DNA of 25,414 bases, taken from contig JAZQQT010000186.1 of assembly GCA_045629205.1 (NCBI GenBank), positions 1-25,414 of the forward strand. Direction: 5' to 3'. Origin of the DNA: JAZQLP01 sp045629205 (lineage in GTDB: Bacteria; Bacillota; Clostridia; Oscillospirales; UBA644). The position numbers were made by a program, and so were the translations under genes. Under the pieces are notes generated by a model that saw only the letters and a list, made by a program, of their open reading frames with translations, was not told the origin of the DNA and did not search any database. This document shows, in pieces, positions 1-8,940 of this stretch (within the stretch, counting starts at the first letter, position 1; every line of letters begins with the position of its first letter).

Positions 1-7
1 ATTATTA

Positions 8-40
8 AAATCCGACACGGCATAAAACCGTGTCGGATTT
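8..40 (-). terminator. Rho-independent terminator after pheT
   Basis: A 13-bp perfect inverted repeat (8-20 and 28-40) surrounds a 7-base loop, 15 bases past the pheT stop. On the minus strand the second arm runs into a T-rich stretch. It closes the pheS-pheT transcript. Confidence 0.85.
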
Positions 41-54
41 ATTATTATATGCAA

Positions 55-2499
55 TTATTTGAATCTTGCCTCGGCGCCGAGTTCCTTAGTAAGGAACTTG
101 ACGACTGTATTCGCGCAGGTCTCGATTTCATCTGACGTAAGAGTCTTGGCTCCGGAGCCTATAAGCAGACGAAGCGTAACGGATTTCTTTCCGTCCGGAA
201 TTCCCTTTCCTTTATATTCATCCACGAATTTAACACCTTGCAGGAAGCTGTCTTTGTTCTTCTTTTTGAGAACGGTTTCGCTGATCATATTCCACTTGGT
301 ATCAACATCGAACAGAACGGAAACGTCGTATTCGATCGTGGGGAATTCGGGAAGATGTTCGAAGGTGTTCGTTCTTGATTTGAACGGAATGAGAGCATCG
401 AGGTTAAGTTCGAAAAGAATAACCGCGAGATTCTTTATGCCGCAGGCAAGAGATGCTTTTTTGGAAAGGAGCGCGAAATCACCGATTTTCTTTCCGTCAA
501 GAACGATATTGAGCCAAACGGTCTCATCTGCCCAGAAGGGTTTTTCGGAGCGTTCAAAAGTGAAGTTTTCCATATGTGTCATTCGCGGCATTGATTCGAG
601 AATACCTTTTGCACGAAGGAAGATATCTTTCATCCCGTTCTGATCGCCCGCAAACGCGCCTGCGAGATGACGTTCCTGAGTCGGAAGTTTTTCGCGCTGA
701 TCATAAGGAGAAGAGTAATTTTCATCTCTGAAAATCTGAGCTTCTTCAAATACGGAAAAATCGCCGTAATAACGTTCGTTCTTTGCAACAGCCTTGCAGA
801 TATTGGGAAGCAGAGAAGAACGGATATAACTTTCTTCCGGAGACGGAGGAGTGGACAGACGGAGAACGCCGTTTGTGTTCGGAAGTATTGCCGCAACATA
901 TTCGTCGCTCATCCACGGATAGGTGAATATCTCCTGCATTCCGCAACGGAAAGCAAGATATTCCTTTATTTTACGAACGAGATCGATATCAAGCTGATTG
1001 ATCGCGCCGTCGAAGCTTGTGAAGATTCTGGTCGGCTCAAAGTTCTCATAGCCATACATACGGGCAACTTCTTCCATAATATCAGCCTTGATAGAGACAT
1101 CTCCGGTTGAGCGCCACGTGGGAACAATAATATGCATCACGGTTTCGGTGAAAGAAACCTCAAAACCGAGTTCGCCGAGTTTCTTTGAAACATCCTCGTT
1201 TGAAATGCGTTTGCCCAGACGACGTTCAAGCCAAGAAATCTCGACATCGATTTCTTTTTTCTGAAGTTTTACGGGATATACATCGGTAAACGCGGTCACC
1301 TTCATATCAGGATAAAGTTCGCGGAACATCTTCATTGAAAGCGCAAGCGCCTGATCGCAGCGTTCGGGATCAACGGCTTTTTCGTAACGGGATGAAGACT
1401 CGGTTCGGTTGTCGTAACGGAGCGCCGTTCTGCGTATTCCCGTGGATTCGAAGTTTGCAACCTCGAGGATAACTTTCTCAGTCGTCGGGAGAATGGAATC
1501 CTTTGCACCGCCCATAACACCTGCAAGAGCAACAGCACATTCACTGTCGGCGATAACAAGATCGTCGGAAGAAAGCGCGAGCTGTTTGCCGTTGAGAAGA
1601 AGCAGTTCTTCTTTATCGGATGCCCGGCGAACGGTTATGCCTCCGGAAATATTATCCGCATCAAAAGCGTGGGTGGGCTGACCGACAGCAAGCATAACGT
1701 AATTGGTAACATCGACAAGCGCATTGATGGGACGGAGTCCTACACGCCACAGACGGCTCTGTATTTCGAAGGGAGAGGGTTTGACATAAAGTCCCTCAAT
1801 TTTGCTTCCGATATAACGAGGACAACGATCAATATCTTTAATGTCAACCGCAAAAGGTTCGGAACAGTCGGGAACGAATTTATCGAATTTCACAAGCGGT
1901 AAATCGTAAAGAGCGGAGATTTCACGGGCAATTCCGTAATGTCCCCAAAGGTCGGGACGGTTTGTCATGGATTTATTGTCGATTTCAAGAAGAATATCGT
2001 CAAGTCCGAGTGCATCCGCAAGCGACGTCCCTGCCGCGATATTCATTGACGTGAGATCCATAATTTCGGTTTCGCTCTGCGGCGGGAAGAGAGAGTCGAG
2101 TCCTACTTCAACGGAAGCGCAAATCATACCGAAAGAAGCAACTCCTCGAAGCTTTGCATTTTTGATTTCGACCGGCTCACCTTCTCCGTGCCAGCGGACG
2201 AACGAACCGGGAGTTGCAACTACGACCTTCATACCTGTTTCGAGATTGGATCCGCCGCAGACAATGTCATGGATTTCGCCGTCGGCGATGTCAACCTTGC
2301 AGATACGGAGTTTATCGGCATTGGGATGAGGAAGAACTTCTTTGATTTCGCCGACAATGATGCCGCTGAAACGTTTTGCGAGTTCTTCAACGCCTTCAAC
2401 TTCGACGGTGGACATCGTTAAATCAAAAGCGAGTTTTTTAAGATCCATTCCGTCGGGAATTTTTACGTAATCTTTTATCCAGTTAAGTGATAATTTCAT
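55..2499 (-). CDS. pheT: Phenylalanyl-tRNA synthetase beta subunit
   Basis: Cytoplasmic beta subunit of the alpha2-beta2 PheRS, which charges tRNA-Phe with phenylalanine. The 814-residue length is normal for bacterial PheT. The start MKLSLNWIKDYV is typical. A tRNA-binding (EMAP-like) domain lies at about residues 40-150, with VGEIKEVLPHPNADKLRICKVD and the CGGSNL segment. A B3/B4 editing region follows, with RPDLWGHYGIAREISALYDLPL, then GLRPINALVDVTNYVM, the B5 domain, the catalytic-like core, and a C-terminal FDX-ACB anticodon-binding domain ending near KELGAEARFK. It lies 19 bases downstream of pheS and surely shares its T-box-controlled transcript. No truncation or frameshift is visible. 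Identification is firm. Confidence 0.97.
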   Translation of the reverse strand: MKLSLNWIKDYVKIPDGMDLKKLAFDLTMSTVEVEGVEELAKRFSGIIVGEIKEVLPHPNADKLRICKVDIADGEIHDIVCGGSNLETGMKVVVATPGSFVRWHGEGEPVEIKNAKLRGVASFGMICASVEVGLDSLFPPQSETEIMDLTSMNIAAGTSLADALGLDDILLEIDNKSMTNRPDLWGHYGIAREISALYDLPLVKFDKFVPDCSEPFAVDIKDIDRCPRYIGSKIEGLYVKPSPFEIQSRLWRVGLRPINALVDVTNYVMLAVGQPTHAFDADNISGGITVRRASDKEELLLLNGKQLALSSDDLVIADSECAVALAGVMGGAKDSILPTTEKVILEVANFESTGIRRTALRYDNRTESSSRYEKAVDPERCDQALALSMKMFRELYPDMKVTAFTDVYPVKLQKKEIDVEISWLERRLGKRISNEDVSKKLGELGFEVSFTETVMHIIVPTWRSTGDVSIKADIMEEVARMYGYENFEPTRIFTSFDGAINQLDIDLVRKIKEYLAFRCGMQEIFTYPWMSDEYVAAILPNTNGVLRLSTPPSPEESYIRSSLLPNICKAVAKNERYYGDFSVFEEAQIFRDENYSSPYDQREKLPTQERHLAGAFAGDQNGMKDIFLRAKGILESMPRMTHMENFTFERSEKPFWADETVWLNIVLDGKKIGDFALLSKKASLACGIKNLAVILFELNLDALIPFKSRTNTFEHLPEFPTIEYDVSVLFDVDTKWNMISETVLKKKNKDSFLQGVKFVDEYKGKGIPDGKKSVTLRLLIGSGAKTLTSDEIETCANTVVKFLTKELGAEARFK

Positions 2500-2518
2500 T
2501 TCTGTTTACCTCCATGAC

Positions 2519-3556
2519 TCAATGGAACTGCTCAAGGAACCGAAGATCCGTGCTGTGGAAAAGGCGGACGTCATCAACTCCGTAGCGCATCATAACGAGA
2601 CGGTCAAGACCGATGTTTACATAGAAGCCCGTGTATTCGTCCGGATCGAGGCCTGCGGATTTAAGGACATTGGGATGAGGAGTGCCGCCCGGCATAATTT
2701 CAATCCAGCCGACATGCTTGCAGACACTGCAGCCCTTGCCGCCGCAAACGAGACAGCCCATATCGATTTCGAATCCCGGTTCGACGAACGGGAAGAAACC
2801 TGCTCTCATACGAACGGGAACGTCTCTGCCGAAGACCTTTGAAAGTATGCTCTTAATCATAACCTTACCGGCTGTAAAGGTAAAATCCTTGTCGACGATA
2901 AGAGCCTCATATTGGAAGAATGCTCTTTCGTGACGGGCATCAGTTGTTTCGTTACGGTAAACTCTGCCCGGATATACGAATCTGTAAGGAGGTTTATGTG
3001 TCTGCATATAGCGCACACTTCCGCCTGTAAGATGCGGACGAAGACAAAGTTTATCCTCTGCCTTGCCCGTATCGTGACCTTCGAGCCAATAAGTATCCAT
3101 GCTCTCGCGGGCGGGATGGTTCGGAGGGAAGTTAAGATTATCGAAAGCGTAAAATTCGGAGGTAATATCGTCTTCCTGGAAAATTTCGAACCCCATTGAA
3201 CGGAACGCATCGTCGAGATCGTATCTCATCTGTGTTATGGGATGGAGACCGCCCATTGCGGGAATGGTCCCCGGAAGAGTAAAGTCGAAATCGGGAGAAA
3301 CTTCACTTGCCTTGAGCTTTATTTCTTCACGGCGCGTGTCGATAAGAGCCGAAAGCTTTGTTTTGACCTCGTTGACAGCCTTGCCCATTTCAGGACGCTG
3401 TTCGGGCGCAATATTCGGAAGTTCTTTGAGCAGTCCCGTAAGACTCCCCTGTTTGCCGAGTATGGCGACTTTGACATCCTGCAACTCGGCTTCGGTTTTT
3501 GCCGCAGCGATGGACTGCTCGCCGTCGGCACAGATTTGTAAAAGCTTTTCTTTCAT
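2519..3556 (-). CDS. pheS: Phenylalanyl-tRNA synthetase alpha subunit
   Basis: Catalytic subunit of PheRS, a class II synthetase of 345 residues, normal for bacteria. The N-terminal coiled-coil arm (about 1-85) is followed by the class II core. Motif 2 is visible around VYPGRVYRNE and RHERAFFQ. The cysteine-rich loop CLVCGGKGCSVCKHVGW is typical of many bacterial PheS proteins. Motif 3 is GLDRLVMMRYGVDDVRLF near the C-terminus. The ATG start is preceded by AGAGG at a good distance (GAGGAAAATATG on the minus strand). It is the first gene of the pheST operon and is preceded by a T-box leader with a Phe (UUC) specifier. Identification is firm. Confidence 0.97.
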   Translation of the reverse strand: MKEKLLQICADGEQSIAAAKTEAELQDVKVAILGKQGSLTGLLKELPNIAPEQRPEMGKAVNEVKTKLSALIDTRREEIKLKASEVSPDFDFTLPGTIPAMGGLHPITQMRYDLDDAFRSMGFEIFQEDDITSEFYAFDNLNFPPNHPARESMDTYWLEGHDTGKAEDKLCLRPHLTGGSVRYMQTHKPPYRFVYPGRVYRNETTDARHERAFFQYEALIVDKDFTFTAGKVMIKSILSKVFGRDVPVRMRAGFFPFVEPGFEIDMGCLVCGGKGCSVCKHVGWIEIMPGGTPHPNVLKSAGLDPDEYTGFYVNIGLDRLVMMRYGVDDVRLFHSTDLRFLEQFH

Positions 3557-3599
3557 ATTTTCCTCTTTCGGATATAATCCGGAAATATTGTATTTATAA

Positions 3600-3851
3600 T
3601 AAAAAAATCCGTCCCGTATAAAAGGGACGGATAATCCGCGGTACCACCCAAATTCGGAGCAATGCTCCGCACTTTTATCCGCATTGAACGCGCACGGGAC
3701 GCTCCGCTTAACTCTTTCGATTTTCGCGGAATGCTCCGATGCTGAAATTCACTTCTGCGCCGGAACGGATTTTTCAGCCTTGAATCCGTTCTCTTGATCC
3801 GGTCATGCAGCAGCTACTTACACATCTTCATCGCATATTCGGTATATTTAC
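3600..3851 (-). promoter_or_regulatory. T-box riboswitch, Phe specifier, upstream of pheS
   Basis: The minus strand carries the hallmark T-box sequence GGGTGGTACCGCGG at 3636-3649. It is followed at once by a terminator hairpin with 8-bp arms (3608-3615 and 3624-3631) and a T7 run. Upstream, the Stem I region has a GATG...CATC pairing that presents GAATTTCAGC. The codon TTC at 3744-3746, followed by A, sits where a specifier is expected, and UUC is Phe, matching the genes controlled. Uncharged tRNA-Phe should stabilise the antiterminator and let transcription proceed into pheST. The exact Stem I fold is inferred by eye. Confidence 0.93.
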
Positions 3852-3857
3852 TGTTGA

Positions 3858-3886
3858 ATAGTAATATTTTTCTGACGATTTGTCAA
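3858..3886 (-). promoter_or_regulatory. Sigma-A promoter of the pheST T-box transcript
   Basis: TTGACA (3881-3886) and TACTAT (3858-3863) are separated by 17 bases on the minus strand. Transcription would begin near 3851, just before the T-box Stem I. Confidence 0.85.
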
Positions 3887-3931
3887 GCAAAAAAGCCCAT
3901 AATTGCGATATTTGTTATAAAAAACGAAAAA

Positions 3932-4774
3932 TCACATAAGCGGACGGATGAAATCGCATGCTTTACGAATATCGGCAGCGGGATCGTCACCGGTTTCACG
4001 TTCGATAGTAAGGAATCCGTCGAATCCGACATCTTTGAGTGCTTTGATGTATGCTGCGAAATCGACGCCGCCCTCTCCAATCGGAGTTTCGATAAAGTAA
4101 TCGGCTATATTGAGAGATTCTATGCCGCCGACTGCAAAACAGTCGTAGATAATCTGCGGATCGGTCTTTATAAGCATTTTACCGTCTTTAAGATGAGTAT
4201 GAACGATTTTGTCTTTGAGGAGATAAACGGCTTCGGCAGGATCCTGGTCGGTAACCATAACGAAATTGGCGGGGTCGAGATTGACGCCGACTCCCCCGTC
4301 GGTATCTTCAATAAATCCGTTGAGAACGGTTGCTTTCTCGGGACCCGTTTCTATTGCGAGAGTAACTCCGTGCTGCTGTCCGTAACGTCCGCACTCTGTG
4401 AGGGCGGCAAGCATAACGCCGTATGTGGGATTGTTTTTGTCGGACGGGATGACACCGATATGCGTTGTTACGACATGAGAACCGAATTCTTCGGCAAGAT
4501 CTATGATTCTCTTTGTCTTTTCGATTCTGACGGGATTTTCCTCGGGAAGACGGAAGCCGAATCCGCCGAGGTCACCGCAGAGAGCGCTGACAACGAGGTT
4601 GTTTTTTTTGAGAAGAGATTTTACATCTTCCGTCTGTTTCCAGACCATGTGTCCGGGGCTGAAAGTTTCGGTCGTGGCGTAAATCTGAACGCCGTTTAAT
4701 CCGAGTTCTCCGGCAAGTGCGATACTGTCGAGTAACGGTCTGTTAAAGCAATCTGTTATAACTCCGAGTTTCAT
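3932..4774 (-). CDS. Sugar phosphate isomerase/epimerase, TIM-barrel family
   Basis: A 280-residue cytoplasmic protein of the xylose-isomerase-like TIM-barrel (AP_endonuc_2) superfamily. It starts MKLGVITDCF, typical of IolE/YcjR-like epimerases. Metal-ligand-type residues can be seen in order: H105 (VTTHIG), E142 (AIETGP), D167 (NLDPAN), H194 (HTHLKDG) and E258 (LTIERE). These proteins usually interconvert keto-sugars or act on inositol derivatives. The substrate cannot be read from sequence. It follows the GH95 gene by only 15 bases, which hold an AAAGGA ribosome site. It is therefore co-transcribed and probably handles a sugar released by that enzyme. Family is sure, reaction unknown. Confidence 0.88.
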   Translation of the reverse strand: MKLGVITDCFNRPLLDSIALAGELGLNGVQIYATTETFSPGHMVWKQTEDVKSLLKKNNLVVSALCGDLGGFGFRLPEENPVRIEKTKRIIDLAEEFGSHVVTTHIGVIPSDKNNPTYGVMLAALTECGRYGQQHGVTLAIETGPEKATVLNGFIEDTDGGVGVNLDPANFVMVTDQDPAEAVYLLKDKIVHTHLKDGKMLIKTDPQIIYDCFAVGGIESLNIADYFIETPIGEGGVDFAAYIKALKDVGFDGFLTIERETGDDPAADIRKACDFIRPLM

Positions 4775-4789
4775 ATTATCAATCCTTTC

Positions 4790-7027
4790 TTATATAACGC
4801 GTGTTTTTCCCTCGGCACGGACGGTAAACGCCTCGCTGCCGGGAACCTGTATTTTATATTCTCCCGGAAAATCGGGAATGATTTCAAGATAATTGACCGA
4901 ACCGTTTTCCCACTTTGCACTGACGGTCACACCGCCTCTCGCACGGAAGCCGCTGAATGACCCCGAGAATTTTTCGGAGCAGGCCGGAAGCAAACGTATA
5001 CAGCCGTCATGGCTCTGCAAAAGCATTTCGCCGATACCCGCAGCGCCGCCGAAATTACCGTCGATCTGAAACGGCGGATGGGTATCAAAAAGATTGGGCA
5101 AAGTTGATTTTGTGAGAAGAAGACGGAGATGTTCGTAAACATCGTCGGGATGCCGCATGCGGGCAAAAAGGTTAATAAGCCATGCGCGTGACCATCCCGT
5201 ATGAGCTCCGCCCTGCGAAAGCCGTCTTTCAAAGGTGACTTCGAGAGCTTTCATAAGTTCGGGAGTAGATTCGTTTATTTCATTTCCGGGATAAAGAGCA
5301 AAAGCGTGGGAAACATGACGGTGCCCGGGTTCCTGTTCATCGTAATCTTTTTGCCATTCCATAAGCTGGCCGTGTTTTCCTATGCGGAGAGGAGGCATCT
5401 TTTTGCGTATTTCAGCCGCACGGGCAGCCGCTTCGGTATCAATATTTAATATTTTTTCGCATTCGCAGTAAAAATCGAGAAGTCCCCCGATAATTTCGAT
5501 GTCCATGGTCGGGGAAACGGCAAGATAACCTTCTTTGCGTTCGCCGTTCACGTTGACAAAATATCTATTTTCGGGTGATGTCGACGGGCCTGAGTATACG
5601 TATCCGTCAGGACCTTCGAACATATAGTCGACAAAGAAATCGGCACAACCCTTTATGAATCTATATGCGATGTTTTTAAGAAAATCTTTATCGCGGGTAA
5701 AAAGATAGTGCTCCCACATGTGATATGCAAGCCATGCTCCGCCGAGAGGCCATATACCCCAGAGACCGTCTGCGGTGGCGGCAAAGCCGTAGATATCGGA
5801 AAGATGATGAATCACTATTCCCTTTTTGCCGTAATTTTCCTCTGCCACCCGTTTGCCTGCAGGATAGAGAAAATTATTCATGTAATAAAAAAGAGGTGAA
5901 ACACATTCCGTCAGATTAGCTTCTTCAGCATGCCAGTAATTCATCTGCAGATTGATATTCGTGTGATAATCGGAATTCCATTCGGGCTTGAGTCCCTCCG
6001 ACCAGACGCCCTGCAGATTTGCAGGAAGAGTTCCCGGACGGGAGGAAGAAACAAGAAGATATTTGCCGAACTGCCAATAGAGAGCAAAAAGAGACGGATC
6101 CTCCGCCGTCGGATATTGACGGAGACGTTCGATTCTTTTTCCGACGGAAAGTTTTTCTACTTCGGGAATACTGCCGAGATCAATCGAGGACCGAAGCATG
6201 AGCGACGAGAAATCGGCAACGTGCTCTTTTTCGAGAGCATTCCATCCCCTGTCGGCTCTAGTGAGACGCTCCTTTATGACAGACGGCAGGTTATTGCCTT
6301 TAAAATCAGTAAAGACCGCAGTATATATTTCGATGAAAGATGCTTTTGAAACCGTTATCCGATTGCCATCGGAAGAAGATATGCCGTCTGTAACGATTCT
6401 TGAATTAACGGAAAAACGGTTGTCGCCGACTGCGGTTTTACAGGTCGCCGATATCGAATCTTTCGACACGGCGCAATCAAGAGTAAATGGGCGCTCAAAA
6501 CGGATTACGGCGCCGAAGGAAACGGCTGAAGAAAACCGCGCGCAGAGAAGTCCTGCGGGATAAGAGGCAAAATACCGTCTTTTCCATTCTGCTCCGTCTT
6601 TTTTATACGAAATTTCGGCTGTTCCGTTGACAAGGTCTATATCCCGGCGGTAATCGGAGCATTCGCCGTCATCATGAAGCGAGACGAAGATATTTCCGGC
6701 ATATTCATACGCCTGAATATTATTAAAGCAGTCGCTCATCGTTTGGAGGGCAAGCTGATTTGCATCGTATTCGCGGTCCTGAAGAAAAAGCTCGCGGAGT
6801 TTTTCTATTTTTCCGGCATAATTTTCGACTTTTGTATTCATCGGGCCGCCGGCCCAGACGCTCTCTTCGTTGAGTGAAATACGTTCTTCGGCAACGGTTC
6901 CGTAAACCGACATGCCAGAATACCCGTTTCCGATGACGGTCGATTGTTCCCATACGGAAGCGGGAAAATCTGTATGAAGAATATTATTCATATAATGTCC
7001 ATAGTTATTTTTTAAATATAATATCAT
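4790..7027 (-). CDS. GH95 family glycosidase (alpha-L-fucosidase or alpha-L-galactosidase)
   Basis: A 745-residue enzyme matching the whole GH95 layout: an N-terminal beta domain with GNGYSGMSVYG and LNEESVWAGGP, then an (alpha/alpha)6 barrel with NLQGVWSEGLKPEWNSDY. The expected NxN pair (N357, N359 in HTNINLQMNYW), the glutamate in SPEN (E486) and the aspartate in IDGNFGG (D656) correspond to residues known to be catalytic in bifidobacterial AfcA. GH95 members remove terminal alpha-L-fucose or, in pectin loci, alpha-L-galactose. No signal peptide is seen, so it should act in the cytoplasm. The first ATG follows AAGAAGATTAAT. An alternative start at residue 13 (MNNILHTDF) lacks a clear ribosome site. 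It is first in an operon with the TIM-barrel isomerase. Confidence 0.93.
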   Translation of the reverse strand: MILYLKNNYGHYMNNILHTDFPASVWEQSTVIGNGYSGMSVYGTVAEERISLNEESVWAGGPMNTKVENYAGKIEKLRELFLQDREYDANQLALQTMSDCFNNIQAYEYAGNIFVSLHDDGECSDYRRDIDLVNGTAEISYKKDGAEWKRRYFASYPAGLLCARFSSAVSFGAVIRFERPFTLDCAVSKDSISATCKTAVGDNRFSVNSRIVTDGISSSDGNRITVSKASFIEIYTAVFTDFKGNNLPSVIKERLTRADRGWNALEKEHVADFSSLMLRSSIDLGSIPEVEKLSVGKRIERLRQYPTAEDPSLFALYWQFGKYLLVSSSRPGTLPANLQGVWSEGLKPEWNSDYHTNINLQMNYWHAEEANLTECVSPLFYYMNNFLYPAGKRVAEENYGKKGIVIHHLSDIYGFAATADGLWGIWPLGGAWLAYHMWEHYLFTRDKDFLKNIAYRFIKGCADFFVDYMFEGPDGYVYSGPSTSPENRYFVNVNGERKEGYLAVSPTMDIEIIGGLLDFYCECEKILNIDTEAAARAAEIRKKMPPLRIGKHGQLMEWQKDYDEQEPGHRHVSHAFALYPGNEINESTPELMKALEVTFERRLSQGGAHTGWSRAWLINLFARMRHPDDVYEHLRLLLTKSTLPNLFDTHPPFQIDGNFGGAAGIGEMLLQSHDGCIRLLPACSEKFSGSFSGFRARGGVTVSAKWENGSVNYLEIIPDFPGEYKIQVPGSEAFTVRAEGKTRVI

Positions 7028-7030
7028 ATT

Positions 7031-7054
7031 AATCTTCTTTTTTCAAGGAAGATT
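7031..7054. repeat. Inverted repeat overlapping the GH95 ribosome site
   Basis: AATCTTC and GAAGATT form a 7-bp perfect dyad with a 10-base spacer directly upstream of the GH95 ATG. In the minus-strand mRNA one arm contains the AGAAGA ribosome-binding sequence. It could be an operator or a small hairpin masking the site. Function is a guess. Confidence 0.35.
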
Positions 7055-7055
7055 G

Positions 7056-7083
7056 TTGATTTTTTTATAATTTATGATACAAT
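7056..7083 (+). promoter_or_regulatory. Sigma-A-like promoter of the 178-residue membrane protein
   Basis: TTGATT (7056-7061) and TACAAT (7078-7083) with a 16-base spacer. The start codon at 7112 is preceded by AGAGG. Confidence 0.6.
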
Positions 7084-7111
7084 ACAAATATAAAAAAATC
7101 AGAGGTTAAAT

Positions 7112-7648
7112 ATGGACAGTAAAAAAGAAATACAACAGCTGCTCAGAATCGTATGCATAATTCTCTGCGTTCTCGGAATTGCCGCAGTCATCATTCAAAT
7201 AACGGAGCAAACAACAATCGCAGGTCGTTTTACGACAATTACCCTCGCTTGCGCATTGATGTCGGCGGGACTTTATATGATAATGGGAATGAAGAAAAAA
7301 GTAGCTCCGCTTTTCAAGTTACTGCTGCTTTTTGTTATACTCAGCCGTGTTCTGGCGGCAGTTACGGTTCTGATTGCCGGCGAACGTATTGCCGAAGCGA
7401 TAATTTATTTGGTTGCCGCAGCTTTCGTCGCGATTCTCCTTACATTTCAGGATCTCGGCAAGGATCTTTCATTGATATTTGCGGGAATTTATCTTCTTCT
7501 TGAAATAATTGCCGCCGTGTTAAGCACTCTGAATACAGGAATGGGCATAGTAGTAACTCTTCCGTTCAACTCGGTTCTGCTTGCAATTACCATTTATTCC
7601 TGTATGGTCGGGAAATATATGGATAAAGAGGAAAGAAAAGCGAACTAA
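7112..7648 (+). CDS. Six-helix membrane protein of unknown function
   Basis: A 178-residue protein I do not recognise. Hydropathy by eye gives about six membrane segments (roughly residues 10-31, 38-60, 64-90, 92-112, 118-140 and 144-166). The cytosolic tail is short and charged (MDKEERKAN). There is no signal-peptide cleavage site and no clear catalytic motif. It stands alone, divergent from the GH95 operon and convergent with the MFS gene, with its own promoter, an AGAGG ribosome site 7 bases before the ATG and a strong terminator. The length, start and isolated transcription unit support a real gene. No function is proposed. Confidence 0.8.
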   Translation: MDSKKEIQQLLRIVCIILCVLGIAAVIIQITEQTTIAGRFTTITLACALMSAGLYMIMGMKKKVAPLFKLLLLFVILSRVLAAVTVLIAGERIAEAIIYLVAAAFVAILLTFQDLGKDLSLIFAGIYLLLEIIAAVLSTLNTGMGIVVTLPFNSVLLAITIYSCMVGKYMDKEERKAN

Positions 7649-7667
7649 GACAGCAGATATATTTAAA

Positions 7668-7704
7668 ATGCAGCATTCCAATTTTTTCGGAATGCTGCAT
7701 CGTT
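7668..7704. terminator. Bidirectional terminator between convergent genes
   Basis: A 12-bp perfect inverted repeat (7668-7679 and 7689-7700) is followed on the plus strand by CGTTTTTT and on the minus strand by a shorter TTTTAAAT run. It lies between the 178-residue membrane protein and the MFS transporter, so it can stop both transcripts. Confidence 0.85.
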
Positions 7705-7706
7705 TT

Positions 7707-8930
7707 TTACATTTCGTTTTTTTTATTTACCGGAAGAAAAAAAGTAAGAACAGTCATAACAATCATCAACACCGCAAATATATAAAACAGCGGAACATAC
7801 GACCCGAGAAAATCGGAAGCCGCATTGAGAATCGGACCGCTTACGGCGTAGCCGACAACATTTACAGCTGTGAGATAGCCGAGAGTTTTACCGAAGTTTT
7901 TCTTTCCGAAAAAACCGCCTGCAATAAGAGGAATCATAACAGTTTCGAGAGGCAGTGCAAAAGGAGCAAAAACGGAATATACGACAGCCAATACGATTCC
8001 TATTGCCGAAGACGACGAAAGAGCAAGTGTTATCATGGCAATTACGGAACAAATCTGACAGAAAATAAGAGAAACACGAAGTCCGAATCTATCGTGAATC
8101 GAGCCGATTGCAAATTTTGATACCGTAAGAATAACAGAAGAAAGCGCCGCGACAAATCCGACAAATTCGCCGGATATACCGACATCTGCCATATGAGCGG
8201 AAGCGACCCCTGTTATCCCCTGCAAAACTGCGCCCGCGACAAAAACTCTGAGAGCGACAGACCAGAATAACGGAAGACGAAGAATATCACCATCGTATTC
8301 GACATCGGACGAAGAAGACGGAGCCTGTTTTTTGCGCAATTCCGCATTTTCCGCCGAATCACGGAAAAAAACAAGCGTAAGAAGAGCGACAAAGGCAATC
8401 GCCGCAGCTATAATACGGTATGCGGAACGAAAACCGAACATATCCGAAATAAGAATATTTTCAACTATCGGAGTAAAAGCGGCGGCACCGAGACCATTAG
8501 AACAGAGAATTGCTCCCGTGATTTTACCTTTATGTTTGCCGTCGAACCACTTATCCGCAACGAGCCCCACAAGCGTAGTTCCCACGAATGAAAAGCCGAG
8601 TCCGAGAAAAAGACCGGCAAAATACAACTCCAAAGCCGTTGATACGAACGAATTAATGATACAAGCGGCTATAAGAGAGGAAAAACCGAAGAGAAGAAGC
8701 TTTTTTATACCGAATTTTGAAACGAGGAAACCGAGAAATACGTTTACGGCGGCAGAAACGATATATCTTATGCTATCCTGAATCGAATAAAGAGTGCGCG
8801 GTATATTGAGTGCCTCCGTCACAGGTTTGAGAAAAAGCCCTTTTGTTCCGCTGAGAAACCCGAGTCCGACACCTACGGCAAGAAAGCATATAATAAATAT
8901 TATGATTTTATAACTGCGTTCACGCGGCAT
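7707..8930 (-). CDS. Major facilitator superfamily transporter
   Basis: A 407-residue integral membrane protein with about 12 hydrophobic helices and a central charged loop around residues 195-215 (RDSAENAELRKKQAPSSSSDVEYDGD). The FGIKK loop after helix 2 and the matching DRFGLR loop after helix 8 are the MFS signature positions. The N-terminal GLGFLSGTKGLFLKPVTEAL resembles the oxalate/formate-antiporter-like branch, but the substrate is not predictable. The gene is second in a transcript with the YbaK-type editing gene, 10 bases downstream. A GGGGAG ribosome site sits 6 bases before the ATG. The partner gene gives no clue to substrate. Confidence 0.88.
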   Translation of the reverse strand: MPRERSYKIIIFIICFLAVGVGLGFLSGTKGLFLKPVTEALNIPRTLYSIQDSIRYIVSAAVNVFLGFLVSKFGIKKLLLFGFSSLIAACIINSFVSTALELYFAGLFLGLGFSFVGTTLVGLVADKWFDGKHKGKITGAILCSNGLGAAAFTPIVENILISDMFGFRSAYRIIAAAIAFVALLTLVFFRDSAENAELRKKQAPSSSSDVEYDGDILRLPLFWSVALRVFVAGAVLQGITGVASAHMADVGISGEFVGFVAALSSVILTVSKFAIGSIHDRFGLRVSLIFCQICSVIAMITLALSSSSAIGIVLAVVYSVFAPFALPLETVMIPLIAGGFFGKKNFGKTLGYLTAVNVVGYAVSGPILNAASDFLGSYVPLFYIFAVLMIVMTVLTFFLPVNKKNEM

Positions 8931-8940
8931 TTTTTCTCCC

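Noticed and set aside
59..2421. Several plus-strand open frames of 77-194 codons within pheT
   Set aside because: Antisense shadows of a well-conserved gene, with no ribosome sites or recognisable motifs.
3794..4699. Long plus-strand open frame (301 codons) opposite the TIM-barrel isomerase
   Set aside because: It lies antisense to a clear enzyme gene and across the pheST promoter, has no ribosome site, and its residues look like a shadow of the other strand.
7581..8120. Plus-strand 179-codon frame after the 178-residue membrane protein
   Set aside because: It runs through a terminator and then antisense to the MFS gene; composition is Lys/Asn-rich and without motifs.
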